The translations under genes were made by a program, and so were the position numbers. 64,000 nt of DNA. It comes from Sedimentitalea sp039941015. Its GTDB lineage: Bacteria; Pseudomonadota; Alphaproteobacteria; Rhodobacterales; Rhodobacteraceae. A model generated the notes under the pieces. That model saw only the letters and a list, made by a program, of their open reading frames with translations, did no database searches and had not been told where the DNA came from. Positions 8,182 to 15,874 of this stretch are shown here, one piece after another (within the stretch, counting starts at the first letter, position 1; every line of letters starts with the position of its first letter). The stretch is from the NCBI RefSeq assembly GCF_039941015.1, contig NZ_JBDVFI010000095.1, one strand, 5' to 3'.

Positions 8182-8206
8182 ACGGTGGGTCGAGTTGACT
8201 CACCGT
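8182..8206. promoter_or_regulatory. 25-bp dyad overlapping the GTA -35 element
   Basis: Two 12-base arms around a single central G: ACGGTGGGTCGA at 8182-8193 and TTGACTCACCGT at 8195-8206. Ten of the twelve positions pair. The right arm contains the -35 element, so a bound protein would block or contact RNA polymerase. Confidence 0.5.
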
Positions 8207-8223
8207 GCGGACTAACGTATAGG
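8195..8223 (+). promoter_or_regulatory. Predicted GTA operon promoter
   Basis: TTGACT at 8195-8200 and TATAGG at 8218-8223 with an exact 17-base spacer, pointing at g1. Transcription should start near 8230, giving a leader of about 100 bases before the g1 ATG at 8331. The leader contains a strong intrinsic terminator. Confidence 0.6.
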
Positions 8224-8251
8224 TTGTGTCATGCTAGAAGACGTGGGTGAG

Positions 8252-8282
8252 CGGCCACGGGGAAACCCGGAGGCCGTTTTTT
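8252..8282 (+). terminator. Leader terminator ahead of GTA g1
   Basis: Lower stem CGGCC (8252-8256) with GGCCG (8272-8276), a small internal loop, upper stem CGGG (8258-8261) with CCCG (8266-8269), closed by a GAAA tetraloop, then six T residues at 8277-8282. It lies about 20-50 bases after the predicted start site and before g1, so full GTA expression would need read-through. Alternatively it could end rare read-through from luxI, although that gene stops 310 bases earlier. Confidence 0.7.
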
Positions 8283-8330
8283 CGTGTCTCTCGTGCGGAG
8301 AGTTTTCACGCATGAGGCAAAAGAGCAAAC

Positions 8331-8660
8331 ATGACTTTGATTACCCCGGAGGAGCGTATTTCGCAGACGGCCGACATTCTACGGTCGCTTGAGGAATCGG
8401 TGAAAAGTTTGCGCAAGCAGGCAGAAGACCTGCGAAAGCAACTTGAGGCCGGGGAGGATGCAAACCTTGTGACAGGCAGTCGAAATTTGCTGGAGGCGGA
8501 GAAGCTTATCAGCAGCTGCCGAAGAGTGGAGATGAGCCTTGACGAACAATATAGAAGACAAGCGGGAATTGTTCAGGGGGGATATGCCCTGGACCTCGAC
8601 GCCGCCCGATCTGAGATCGGGTGCCGTCTGTCTCGCCTCAGAAACTGCTGTGATTCGTGA
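8331..8660 (+). CDS. GTA g1, small terminase subunit-like protein
   Basis: A 109-residue, highly charged helical protein with a coiled-coil-like central part (SLRKQAEDLRKQLEAGED, about residues 26-43). It occupies the g1 position at the head of the RcGTA-type cluster. In R. capsulatus, g1 (rcc01682) has been shown to be the small terminase subunit, which helps the large subunit package DNA and has lost cos/pac specificity. Assignment here is by position and helical character. Its end overlaps g2. Confidence 0.8.
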   Translation: MTLITPEERISQTADILRSLEESVKSLRKQAEDLRKQLEAGEDANLVTGSRNLLEAEKLISSCRRVEMSLDEQYRRQAGIVQGGYALDLDAARSEIGCRLSRLRNCCDS

Positions 8661-9954
8661 AGGCTTTTTGGACAGTCTTGGGGAGGGAGCGCTTTGTGCG
8701 CTCCCTTTCCTTTTTGAATTCTGGGCGCTTGAACATCAGTTGGCGCCCGAAGGTGACTGGCGATCTTGGGTGATCATGGGCGGGCGCGGGGCGGGTAAGA
8801 CGCGCGCTGGGGCCGAATGGGTACGCAGTCAGGTTGAGGGCGCACGACCGCTTGATCCCGGAGCCAAAAAGCGCATGGCGCTAGTCGGCGAGACCTATGA
8901 CCAGGTGCGCGAGGTCATGGTGTTTGGCGATAGCGGTATCCTGTCCTGTTCGCCGCCGGATCGTCGCCCGACGTGGAAGGCCACCGAGCGCAAGCTGATC
9001 TGGCCCAATGGCGCGGTGGCGCAGGTGTTTTCGGCGCATGACCCCGAAGGATTACGAGGCCCACAATTTGATGCGGCCTGGGTTGACGAGATGGCCAAGT
9101 GGAAGAAGGCGCGCGAGACTTGGGACACGCTGCAATTCGCGCTGCGTCTGGGAGAGTTGCCGCAGGTCTGTGTCACGACGACGCCGCGCAATGTGGGGAT
9201 CTTGAAGGAGTTGCTGACCTCGCCATCGACGGTGGTGACCCGTGCACCGACCGAAGCTAATCGGGCGAACCTGGCGGCGAGCTTTCTGGAAGAAGTGCGT
9301 AGTCGGTACGAGGGAACACGCCTTGGTCGGCAGGAGTTGGACGGCGTGTTGCTGGCGGATGCAGAAGGCGCTTTGTGGACGACCGAGATGATGCAGACAG
9401 CGCGTATTGAAACAGTCCCTGCGCTTGACCGCGTTGTCGTGGCACTCGATCCGTCGGTCAGTTCTGGAACTGGGGCGGATGAATGCGGGATCGTTGTGGT
9501 CGGAGCGCAGACCGATGGGCCACCTCAAGACTGGCGTGCGTGTGTTCTTGCCGATTGCACAGTGCAAGGTGTTGGACCGAGCGGATGGGCGCGAGCGGCG
9601 ATTGCGGCGATGGACGAGTACGGCGCCGAGAGGTTGGTGGCGGAAGTCAACCAAGGCGGGCAGTTGGTTGAAGAAGTGCTGAGGCAGGTGGATCCGTTGG
9701 TGCCGTTCAGAGCGGTGCATGCATCGCGCGGCAAGGCCGCGCGGGCGGAACCTGTGGCGGCGTTGTATGAGCAAGGGCGCGTGCGGCATGTGCGGGGGCT
9801 CGGCAATCTGGAAGAGCAGATGTGCCTGATGACTTCGCGCGGTTACGAGGGGCAGGGTTCGCCTGATCGCGTGGATGCTCTGGTCTGGGCCCTGCATGAC
9901 CTGATGATCGCCCCGGCGGCTGGGTTTCGGCGTCCGCGAATCCGTTCCCTGTAA
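8650..9954 (+). CDS. GTA g2, large terminase subunit (packaging ATPase/nuclease)
   Basis: The motor protein that pumps DNA into GTA heads and cuts it. Walker A GGRGAGKT is at residues 44-51, a Walker B-like AAWVDEMAKW follows, then the nuclease part begins at VVVALDPSVSSG with a further acidic motif near EVNQGG. From the GTG at 8650 it is 434 residues and overlaps g1 by 11 bases. An in-frame TTG at 8539 with a GGAG seven bases ahead would add 37 residues but overlap g1 by 122 bases; an ATG at 8584 is a third option. Confidence 0.93.
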   Translation: MIREGFLDSLGEGALCALPFLFEFWALEHQLAPEGDWRSWVIMGGRGAGKTRAGAEWVRSQVEGARPLDPGAKKRMALVGETYDQVREVMVFGDSGILSCSPPDRRPTWKATERKLIWPNGAVAQVFSAHDPEGLRGPQFDAAWVDEMAKWKKARETWDTLQFALRLGELPQVCVTTTPRNVGILKELLTSPSTVVTRAPTEANRANLAASFLEEVRSRYEGTRLGRQELDGVLLADAEGALWTTEMMQTARIETVPALDRVVVALDPSVSSGTGADECGIVVVGAQTDGPPQDWRACVLADCTVQGVGPSGWARAAIAAMDEYGAERLVAEVNQGGQLVEEVLRQVDPLVPFRAVHASRGKAARAEPVAALYEQGRVRHVRGLGNLEEQMCLMTSRGYEGQGSPDRVDALVWALHDLMIAPAAGFRRPRIRSL

Positions 9955-10073
9955 GGCGTTCAGAGCACCGCACGGTGGGTTTCAGGAATTTTACCAAAGG
10001 TCCGTCAGAAAGGGCGCAACAAAAGGGCGGCGCGGAACTGACGTGCGGCGGAGAGCAAATAGGAGCATCGGGA

Positions 10074-11261
10074 ATGGTTTTTGATTTCTTGCGTCGTGGC
10101 GCAAAGGCCGAGGTGCCAAATACCAAGGCAAGCGCGACCGGACCAGTTGTCGCCTATCATTCGGCGGGTCGTGTCGCCTGGAGCCCGCGCGATACCGTTT
10201 CGCTGACGCGGACAGGGTTTTCGGGAAATCCGGTTGGGTTCCGGTCAGTTAAGCTGATTGCCGAAGCTGCTGCGGCCCTGCCGCTTGTCTTGCAGGATCA
10301 GCATCAGCGTTATGATATGCATCCGGTCCTGAGCCTTGTGCAACAGCCCAATGCCGCTCAGGGGCGCGCCGAGTTGCTGGAGGCGTTGTTTGGCCAGTTG
10401 CTGCTTTCGGGGAATGCCTATGTCGAGGCCGTAGCTGGTGACGGCGCGCTTCCGCTTGAGTTGCACGTGTTGCGGTCGGACCGGATGACGGTGGTGCCCG
10501 GTGCCGATGGGTGGCCGGTGGGATATGAATACAGCGTCGGCGGGCGCAAGCATCGGTTCGATGCGACAGGTGCTGTTTCTCCGATTTGTCATATCAAGTC
10601 GTTCCACCCGCAAGATGACCATTACGGGTTTTCACCTATGCAGGCTGCGGCGATGGCCGTGGACGTGCATAACAGTGCGTCGCGTTGGTCCAAGGCGCTG
10701 CTTGATAACGCGGCCCGGCCAAGTGGGGCGCTGGTCTTTAACGGTGTCGACGGACATGGCGCGATGGCCGATGATCAATATCGGCGTTTGTCCGAAGAGA
10801 TCGAAGCGAACTATCAGGGCGCGCGCAATGCAGGACGGCCGATGGTGCTGGAGGGCGGACTGGACTGGAAGCCGATGGGATTTTCGCCCAGCGACATGGA
10901 ATTCCAGAAAACCAAGGAAGCTGCTGCGCGCGAAATTGCCCTGGCTTTTGGGGTGCCTCCGATGCTGATCGGCATCCAAGGAGACGCGACCTATGCAAAC
11001 TATCAGGAAGCAAACAGAGCGTTCTATCGTCTGACGGTCTTGCCACTGGCGACACGCGTGGCCTCGGCGTTGAGTGATTGGTTGTCGCAGTTCACGGGCG
11101 AGGTGCTGGAGCTGAAACCCGATATGGATCAGGTCCCGGCACTGGCCGCAGAGCGCGATGCCCAGTGGAAACGCGTGTCAGACGCGCCGTTTCTGACTGA
11201 GGCAGAAAAACGCGCGTTGCTGGGATTGCCGGCGTTGTCTGAAGGTGGCGCGGATGGATGA
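10074..11261 (+). CDS. GTA g3, HK97-type portal protein
   Basis: A 395-residue portal protein, the ring through which DNA enters the head and to which the tail attaches. Family features include the start region SLTRTGFSGNPVGFRSVKLI, the GNAYVEAV segment, ICHIKSF, the DHYGFSPMQAA region and the FGVPPMLIG motif followed by NYQEANRAFYR. The ATG at 10074 has an AGGAG eight bases upstream; the frame is open back to 9975 without protein-like sequence. About 120 bases separate it from g2. Confidence 0.94.
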   Translation: MVFDFLRRGAKAEVPNTKASATGPVVAYHSAGRVAWSPRDTVSLTRTGFSGNPVGFRSVKLIAEAAAALPLVLQDQHQRYDMHPVLSLVQQPNAAQGRAELLEALFGQLLLSGNAYVEAVAGDGALPLELHVLRSDRMTVVPGADGWPVGYEYSVGGRKHRFDATGAVSPICHIKSFHPQDDHYGFSPMQAAAMAVDVHNSASRWSKALLDNAARPSGALVFNGVDGHGAMADDQYRRLSEEIEANYQGARNAGRPMVLEGGLDWKPMGFSPSDMEFQKTKEAAAREIALAFGVPPMLIGIQGDATYANYQEANRAFYRLTVLPLATRVASALSDWLSQFTGEVLELKPDMDQVPALAAERDAQWKRVSDAPFLTEAEKRALLGLPALSEGGADG

Positions 11262-11481
11262 GAGCCGTCCACGATACGAGGCGTTTGACTGTGCACCGGG
11301 CCTGAGGCTTGCCGCGCACGAGCGGTTGAGCCAGGTGCATCACGATAATCTTGTGAGGCGACTGGACCGGTTGGACGAGATGATCGAGCGACTGGAACGC
11401 CGTCTTTGGCTCGCCGTCTATGGAGTGGTCGCAGTGATACTGGCGCAGGCGGTGCAGTCGTTTCTGGTCGCTACGCCCTGA
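11254..11481 (+). CDS. GTA g3.5, small membrane-type protein
   Basis: A 75-residue protein with a charged N-terminal half (RRLDRLDEMIERLERR, probably helical) and a hydrophobic C-terminal segment at about 51-70 (WLAVYGVVAVILAQAVQSFL). It corresponds in position to orfg3.5 of RcGTA, whose function is unsettled. The ATG at 11254 follows GAAGG by eight bases and overlaps the end of g3 by eight; a GTG at 11245 is an alternative. Confidence 0.8.
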   Translation: MDESRPRYEAFDCAPGLRLAAHERLSQVHHDNLVRRLDRLDEMIERLERRLWLAVYGVVAVILAQAVQSFLVATP

Positions 11482-11516
11482 TTGGCAGATTTTTCAAGGT
11501 TAACAAGGAGTGTGTC

Positions 11517-12074
11517 ATGGATATGGACACCGGGTTGGAGCACAAATTTGCCCGTTTTGGTGACGGATTGAGCGTTTCCGAGGGGGCCGTGATCGAAGGC
11601 TATGCCAGCCTTTTCGGCGAGGTCGATCAGGGCGGCGATGTCGTTCGGAAGGGGGCTTATGCGACCTCGATCAAGGCACTGGAGCAGAGTGGGCAGCGGG
11701 TCAAGATGTTGTGGCAGCACGACCCGGCGCAGCCGATCGGGGTGTGGGACGAGGTGCGCGAGGACGCCCGCGGCCTCTGGGTCAAGGGGCGGCTGCTGGA
11801 CAGTACCCAGAAAGGGCGCGAGGCCGCGGCGCTGATCGAGGCAGGGGCCATCGACGGATTGTCGATTGGTTATCGCACGACGAAGGCAGGCAAGACTGAC
11901 AAGGGCCAGCGGCTCTTGACTGAACTGGAGCTTTGGGAGGTGTCCTTGGTGACCTTTCCGATGCTGCCCAGTGCGCGGGTGGCGGCGAAGGGCGACATGC
12001 TGACAACCGAAACCGTTCTGCGCGAATTGGCGGCGACACTGGAGAGTGCGCGGCTGGAGCTGGCGCGCCGTTAG
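11517..12074 (+). CDS. GTA g4, prohead protease
   Basis: A 185-residue HK97-type (U35) prohead protease that trims the capsid protein during head maturation. The likely catalytic residues are His68 in LWQHDP and Ser116 in DGLSIGYR, matching the family pattern. The motif VIEGYASLFGEVDQGGD near the N-terminus is also typical. The ATG at 11517 has AAGGAG six bases upstream. It directly precedes the capsid gene. Confidence 0.94.
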   Translation: MDMDTGLEHKFARFGDGLSVSEGAVIEGYASLFGEVDQGGDVVRKGAYATSIKALEQSGQRVKMLWQHDPAQPIGVWDEVREDARGLWVKGRLLDSTQKGREAAALIEAGAIDGLSIGYRTTKAGKTDKGQRLLTELELWEVSLVTFPMLPSARVAAKGDMLTTETVLRELAATLESARLELARR

Positions 12075-12216
12075 AGAGTGTCGCGTCGAATCGTGTTCAT
12101 TCGATCAGTCAACACGTTTGCTTTTGCGAGCAACGTTGGGGGCTGAATGCTTGACCGTGGTCCGAAGCGACACACTGTAAACGCGCTATTTTCTCACCCA
12201 TAGACAGGATGTTCCG

Positions 12217-13398
12217 ATGAGCAAGACCGAGCGGCTGGCAACGGCCCAGGAAGGTGCGCCCCTGGTTCGGGAGGTGAAGCAGGCGATGACCGGCTTCGTG
12301 AGCGAATTCAAGGGCTTTCAAGATGATATGAACATGAAACTTCAAAAAATGGAAGAGCGACTGACCATGCTGGATCGTAAATCTCAAATCGCGGCACGCC
12401 CGCACCTGTCCGCTGCAACGGAAGAAACCGTACCGCATCAGAAAGCGTTCAACGCCTATCTGCGCAGCGGCGACGATGACGGCCTGCGCGGACTGGAACT
12501 GGCCGGCAAGTCGATGTCGACTGCCGTCAACAGTGACGGTGGTTACCTGGTCGATCCGCAAACGTCGGAAACCGTGCAGTCGGTGTTGCACTCCACGGCG
12601 TCTCTGCGGTCGATTGCGGCAGTTGTAAATGTCGAAGCGACGAGCTTTGACGTGCTGATGGATCATTCGGATGTGGGGGCCGGCTGGGCGACTGAGACAG
12701 ATGCCCAGACCGAAACCGATACGCCGCAGATCGACCGGATCACCATTCCGCTGCACGAATTGAGCGCGCTGCCCAAGGCAAGCCAGCGGCTGCTGGATGA
12801 CAGTGCCTTTGATATCGAGGGCTGGCTGGCCTCGCGCATTGCCGACAAATTTTCGCGGGCCGAAGCGGCGGCGTTCATTTCGGGTGACGGCGTGGACAAG
12901 CCGCGTGGGGTTCTGACCCATTCGAAGGTGGAAAACGACAACTGGGCTTGGGGTAGCGTTGGATATGTCGCGAGCGGCGTCGACGGCGATGTTGGACCAG
13001 GGGATGCCATTGTCGATCTGGTTTACGCCTTGGGTGCGCAATACCGTGCCAATGCCACGTTCGTGATGAATTCCAAGACCGCAGGACTTGTTCGCAAGCT
13101 CAAGGATGCGGATGGCCGCTTCCTCTGGTCGGATGGTCTGGCGGCGGGTGAACCGGCGCGGCTGATGGGCTATCCTGTGGTGGTCGCCGAGGATATGCCG
13201 GATGCGGCCAGCAATTCATACCCGATTGCGTTTGGCGATTTCAACGCAGGTTACACGATTGCGGAGCGTCCCGATCTGCGCGTGCTGCGTGACCCGTTCA
13301 GCGCCAAGCCACATGTTCTGTTCTATGCAACCAAGCGGGTTGGCGGCGATGTGTCCGACTTTGCCGCGATCAAGTTGCTGAAATTCGGCACCTCCTAA
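12217..13398 (+). CDS. GTA g5, major capsid protein (HK97 fold)
   Basis: A 393-residue phage-type major capsid protein. The N-terminal 60-100 residues are charged and helical (a scaffolding-like delta domain expected to be cleaved), and the mature part includes NSDGGYLVDPQTSE, the LPKASQRLLDDSAFDIEGWLA helix pair and GFGDFNAGYT-like sequence near the C-terminus (AFGDFNAGYTI). The most abundant GTA structural protein. There is a 142-base gap upstream and a 168-base gap downstream that holds a hairpin, unlike the tightly packed genes after it. Confidence 0.95.
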   Translation: MSKTERLATAQEGAPLVREVKQAMTGFVSEFKGFQDDMNMKLQKMEERLTMLDRKSQIAARPHLSAATEETVPHQKAFNAYLRSGDDDGLRGLELAGKSMSTAVNSDGGYLVDPQTSETVQSVLHSTASLRSIAAVVNVEATSFDVLMDHSDVGAGWATETDAQTETDTPQIDRITIPLHELSALPKASQRLLDDSAFDIEGWLASRIADKFSRAEAAAFISGDGVDKPRGVLTHSKVENDNWAWGSVGYVASGVDGDVGPGDAIVDLVYALGAQYRANATFVMNSKTAGLVRKLKDADGRFLWSDGLAAGEPARLMGYPVVVAEDMPDAASNSYPIAFGDFNAGYTIAERPDLRVLRDPFSAKPHVLFYATKRVGGDVSDFAAIKLLKFGTS

Positions 13399-13412
13399 AC
13401 GGAGCCGAATGC

Positions 13413-13432
13413 GGGGTCGGGTAACCGGCCCC
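13413..13432 (+). other. Hairpin after the capsid gene
   Basis: GGGGTCGG (13413-13420), loop GTAA, CCGGCCCC (13425-13432): eight base pairs including one G-T. No T run follows, so it is probably not a strong terminator. A stable 3' hairpin could protect the capsid part of the transcript and raise its level over the tail genes. Confidence 0.45.
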
Positions 13433-13566
13433 TGGGTGGGCGCGCGTCACACGAGAACCTTCATGTTGTCTAGCTGCTCCCCTCCGTCCGAGCAATGTGG
13501 GGCGGCGCGCGTCCATCAAATCAGATCGAACTGGCCCGGAGGGGTCCGAGCTTGCGGAGTAAAATG

Positions 13567-14166
13567 ATGATGTTGATCGAAGAAACCACCGTGCCTGACG
13601 TGGCGTTGCCGGTGGCAGAGTTCAAAGCGCATTTGCGGCTAGGGACCGGGTTCGGCGAAGATAGCCTTCAGGAGGATGTTCTGAAGGGGTTTCTGCGGGC
13701 AGCGATTGCGGCCATTGAGGCGCGAACCGGCAAGGTTCTGATTTCGCGGAACTTTACCTGGACGCTGACCGGATGGCGCGACCGGGCGGGACAAGTGTTG
13801 CCGGTCGCGCCGGTCACCGAGATCACGCAGGTTACGATGATCGATGCGATTGATATCGAAACCCAGTTGACCGCGAGCGATTATCGACTTGAACCTGCCA
13901 GTCAGCGCCCACGATTGCGCCCGGCGGGCAGTCTATTGCCGATGATCAAGACCGGCAGCACGGTGCGGATCGGATTTACGGCAGGGTTTGCCGAAACCTG
14001 GGGTGGGTTGCCAGCTGATCTGGGGCAGGCGGTGTTGCTGCTTGCTGCGCACTATTACGAGTATCGCAACGAAACCGCGCTGAGTGATGGATGCATGCCA
14101 TTTGGTGTGACCAGCCTGATCCAGCGATATCGGGCGATACGGATAGGTGTCGGAGCAGGGCTATGA
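13567..14166 (+). CDS. GTA g6, head-tail connector (adaptor) protein
   Basis: A 199-residue protein of the phage gp6/gp8-like adaptor family. Recognisable features are the N-terminal VAEFKAHLRL segment, the FLRAAIAAIEARTGKVLISR helix and the IRIGFTAGFAE-like (VRIGFTAGFAE) strand with LGQAVLLLAAHYYEYR. It sits between portal and tail. There are ATG codons at 13564, 13567 and 13570 behind a GGAG; I chose the middle one. Its stop overlaps the g7 start (ATGA). Confidence 0.88.
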   Translation: MMLIEETTVPDVALPVAEFKAHLRLGTGFGEDSLQEDVLKGFLRAAIAAIEARTGKVLISRNFTWTLTGWRDRAGQVLPVAPVTEITQVTMIDAIDIETQLTASDYRLEPASQRPRLRPAGSLLPMIKTGSTVRIGFTAGFAETWGGLPADLGQAVLLLAAHYYEYRNETALSDGCMPFGVTSLIQRYRAIRIGVGAGL

Positions 14167-14501
14167 GCATGCCTATTCTCAACCGAAAGCTGGTTCTTGA
14201 GGCCCCTCAAAGGGTGCCGGATGGCGCCGGCGGATATGCTGAAAACTGGGAAAGTTTGGGTGAGCTTTGGGCCGAGGTTCGTAGTCGCACGGGTCGTGAG
14301 CGGGCCGAAGCTGGCGTTCCGGTGTCGTCTGTCGGTTACCGGATCGTGGTGCGCGGGGCGCCGTATGGAACGGCCGCCCGGCCGATGCCCAATCAGAGGT
14401 TTCGTGAGGGCGCACGCCTGTTCGTGATCCAGGCAGTAGCGGAGCGGGACGTGGACGGGCGGTATCTGACTTGCTTTGCGGATGAGGAGGTCGTGGCATG
14501 A
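14163..14501 (+). CDS. GTA g7, head closure/stopper protein
   Basis: A 112-residue protein of the phage head-tail joining family: starts with LNRKLVLEAPQRVPDGAGGY, continues through WAEVRSRTGRE and VRGAPYGTAARPMPNQRF, and ends with a VIQAVAERD strand. These proteins plug the neck of the filled head. It overlaps g6 and g8 by four bases each (ATGA), so translation of the three is coupled. Confidence 0.88.
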   Translation: MSMPILNRKLVLEAPQRVPDGAGGYAENWESLGELWAEVRSRTGRERAEAGVPVSSVGYRIVVRGAPYGTAARPMPNQRFREGARLFVIQAVAERDVDGRYLTCFADEEVVA

Positions 14502-14911
14502 GCTATGCAATGGCGGGGGCGCTGCAAGCGGCCGTGTACCAGCATTTGCGGGAGGATCCAGGTGTGAGTGCATTGGTGGGAGACGCGATTTATGATGTGG
14601 TGCCTGCTGGCGATTTACCGGACGTATATGTGGCGCTTGGCCCTGAGACGGTACGCGACAGTTCGGACGCCGAGGGTGCGGGTGCCGAGCATCGGTTTAC
14701 CGTTTCGGTGGTGACCGATCTGGCAGGCTTTGCCGTGGCCAAGGACGTTGCTGGCGCGGTGAGCGATGCCCTGTCCGGAGCGCGCCCGAACCTGAGCCGG
14801 GGGCGCGTGGTAGGCCTGTGGTTTGAACGGGCGCAGGCCCGAAGAGCTGGCAAGGCTGGACGCGTCAGGCGGATCGACCTGCGGTTTCGTGCGCGCGTCG
14901 AAGACAATTAA
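14498..14911 (+). CDS. GTA g8, tail terminator-like protein (DUF3168)
   Basis: A 137-residue DUF3168-type protein, the family that caps the head-proximal end of the tail tube. The N-terminal ALQAAVYQHL helix, the IYDVVPAGDLPDVYVALG segment and the C-terminal RIDLRFRARVE strand are typical. It overlaps the end of g7 by four bases and precedes g9 by 24. Confidence 0.88.
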   Translation: MSYAMAGALQAAVYQHLREDPGVSALVGDAIYDVVPAGDLPDVYVALGPETVRDSSDAEGAGAEHRFTVSVVTDLAGFAVAKDVAGAVSDALSGARPNLSRGRVVGLWFERAQARRAGKAGRVRRIDLRFRARVEDN

Positions 14912-14935
14912 GCAAATAATCTTTGGAGACACGAT

Positions 14936-15349
14936 ATGGGTGCCCAGAACGGAAAAGACCTGTTGGTCAAAGTCGACATGACCGGCGATGGCCTGTTTGA
15001 AACCATCGCCGGGCTGCGTGCGACGCGCGTCAGCTTTAACGCCGAGAGCGTCGATGTCACGAGCCTTGAGAGCCAAGGGGGATGGCGCGAATTGCTGTCT
15101 GGCGCCGGGGTCAAATCTGCCGCGATCTCGGGGTCTGGTGTGTTCAAGGACGCCGGCACGGACGAGCGCGCGCGGCAATTGTTCTTTGACGGAGAAACGC
15201 CTGATTTTCAGGTCATTATCCCTGATTTTGGAATCGTCGAAGGCGCGTTTCAGGTGACGTCGATTGAATACGCAGGCAGCCACAATGGCGAGGCCACGTA
15301 TGAGATGTCGATGGCCAGCGCCGGTGCCTTGAACTTTACAGGGCTGTGA
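14936..15349 (+). CDS. GTA g9, major tail tube protein
   Basis: A 137-residue protein resembling the TP901-1 type major tail protein. It starts MGAQNGKDLLVKVD and contains SVDVTSLESQGGWRELL and SGSGVFKDAG, all family signatures, then a beta-rich C-terminal part (VEGAFQVTSIEY). It stacks as rings to form the tail tube. A GGAG lies eight bases before the ATG (CTTTGGAGACACGAT). Confidence 0.92.
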   Translation: MGAQNGKDLLVKVDMTGDGLFETIAGLRATRVSFNAESVDVTSLESQGGWRELLSGAGVKSAAISGSGVFKDAGTDERARQLFFDGETPDFQVIIPDFGIVEGAFQVTSIEYAGSHNGEATYEMSMASAGALNFTGL

Positions 15350-15353
15350 TCTG

Positions 15354-15674
15354 ATGGCCAATCCGTGGACGGGAGAGGTGGCCTTGGTCATCAATGGGCA
15401 GCGGCGGGTTCTTAAGTTGACGCTTGGGGCATTGGCGGAACTGGAACAAGTGCTGGAGACGCCATCGCTGGTGGCCTTGGTCGAGCGGTTCGAGAGTTCA
15501 TCGTTTTCAATGCGCGATGTGATGGCGTTGCTGTCGGCGGGCCTACGCGGCGGCGGCATCGAACTGAGTGCGCACGAGCTTGGCCAGGCTGAGATTGAGG
15601 GCGGCCCGATGCAAGCAGCGCGGGTGGCCGCCGAACTGCTGGCGCGGGCGTTCATGGTGCCTGATGAAACATGA
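15354..15674 (+). CDS. GTA g10, tail assembly protein (TAC family)
   Basis: A 106-residue protein of the GTA TAC (tail assembly chaperone) family. It has the NGQRRVLKLTLGALAELEQ segment and an alpha-helical remainder (ALLSAGLRGGG, AARVAAELLARAF). It probably chaperones the tape measure protein. Its stop overlaps the next gene by four bases. No slippery site for frameshifting was seen at the junction, so the two chaperone parts seem to be made separately. Confidence 0.85.
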   Translation: MANPWTGEVALVINGQRRVLKLTLGALAELEQVLETPSLVALVERFESSSFSMRDVMALLSAGLRGGGIELSAHELGQAEIEGGPMQAARVAAELLARAFMVPDET

Positions 15675-15874
15675 GTGGGTTTGACTGGCCTGCCCTGATG
15701 CGGGCCGGTGTGCAGGGGCTTCGGTTGCGTCCAGACGAATTCTGGCGACTGACCCCTGCTGAATTGCGGCTGATGCTGGGACAGGGGGGAGCAAGTGCTG
15801 CCTTGTCCCGGACCGGGCTGGACGCGCTTTTGGAAGCGTATCCGGACAGGCAACGAGGAGAGTGCGATGAGTGA
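15671..15874 (+). CDS. GTA g10.1, small tail assembly chaperone
   Basis: A 67-residue protein beginning MSGFDWPALMRAGVQGLRL with the RPDEFWRLTPAELRLMLG motif of the small phage tail assembly chaperone family. It sits at the orfg10.1 position of RcGTA, between g10 and the tape measure gene, and overlaps both (4 and 8 bases). Confidence 0.85.
   Translation: MSGFDWPALMRAGVQGLRLRPDEFWRLTPAELRLMLGQGGASAALSRTGLDALLEAYPDRQRGECDE

Larger units (their letters stand above)
7942..8330. other. Intergenic control region between luxI and the GTA operon
   Basis: No credible gene is seen in these 389 bases. The second half is rich in signals, listed separately: an A+T-rich perfect palindrome, a dyad overlapping a promoter, and an intrinsic terminator placed before the first GTA gene. 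The first half (7942-8140) shows nothing I can name; no clear lux box was found. Confidence 0.6.

Noticed and set aside
8169..8183. CtrA-like box near the GTA promoter
   Set aside because: TTAA is present but the second half reads GAAC instead of TTAA; half a site is not enough.
8231..8389. Possible leader peptide starting at the predicted GTA transcription start
   Set aside because: It has no ribosome site, and its composition is not protein-like; a leaderless start cannot be excluded but is not supported.
15354..15874. Programmed frameshift between g10 and g10.1
   Set aside because: No slippery heptamer at the junction; a normal ATGA overlap explains translation of both.
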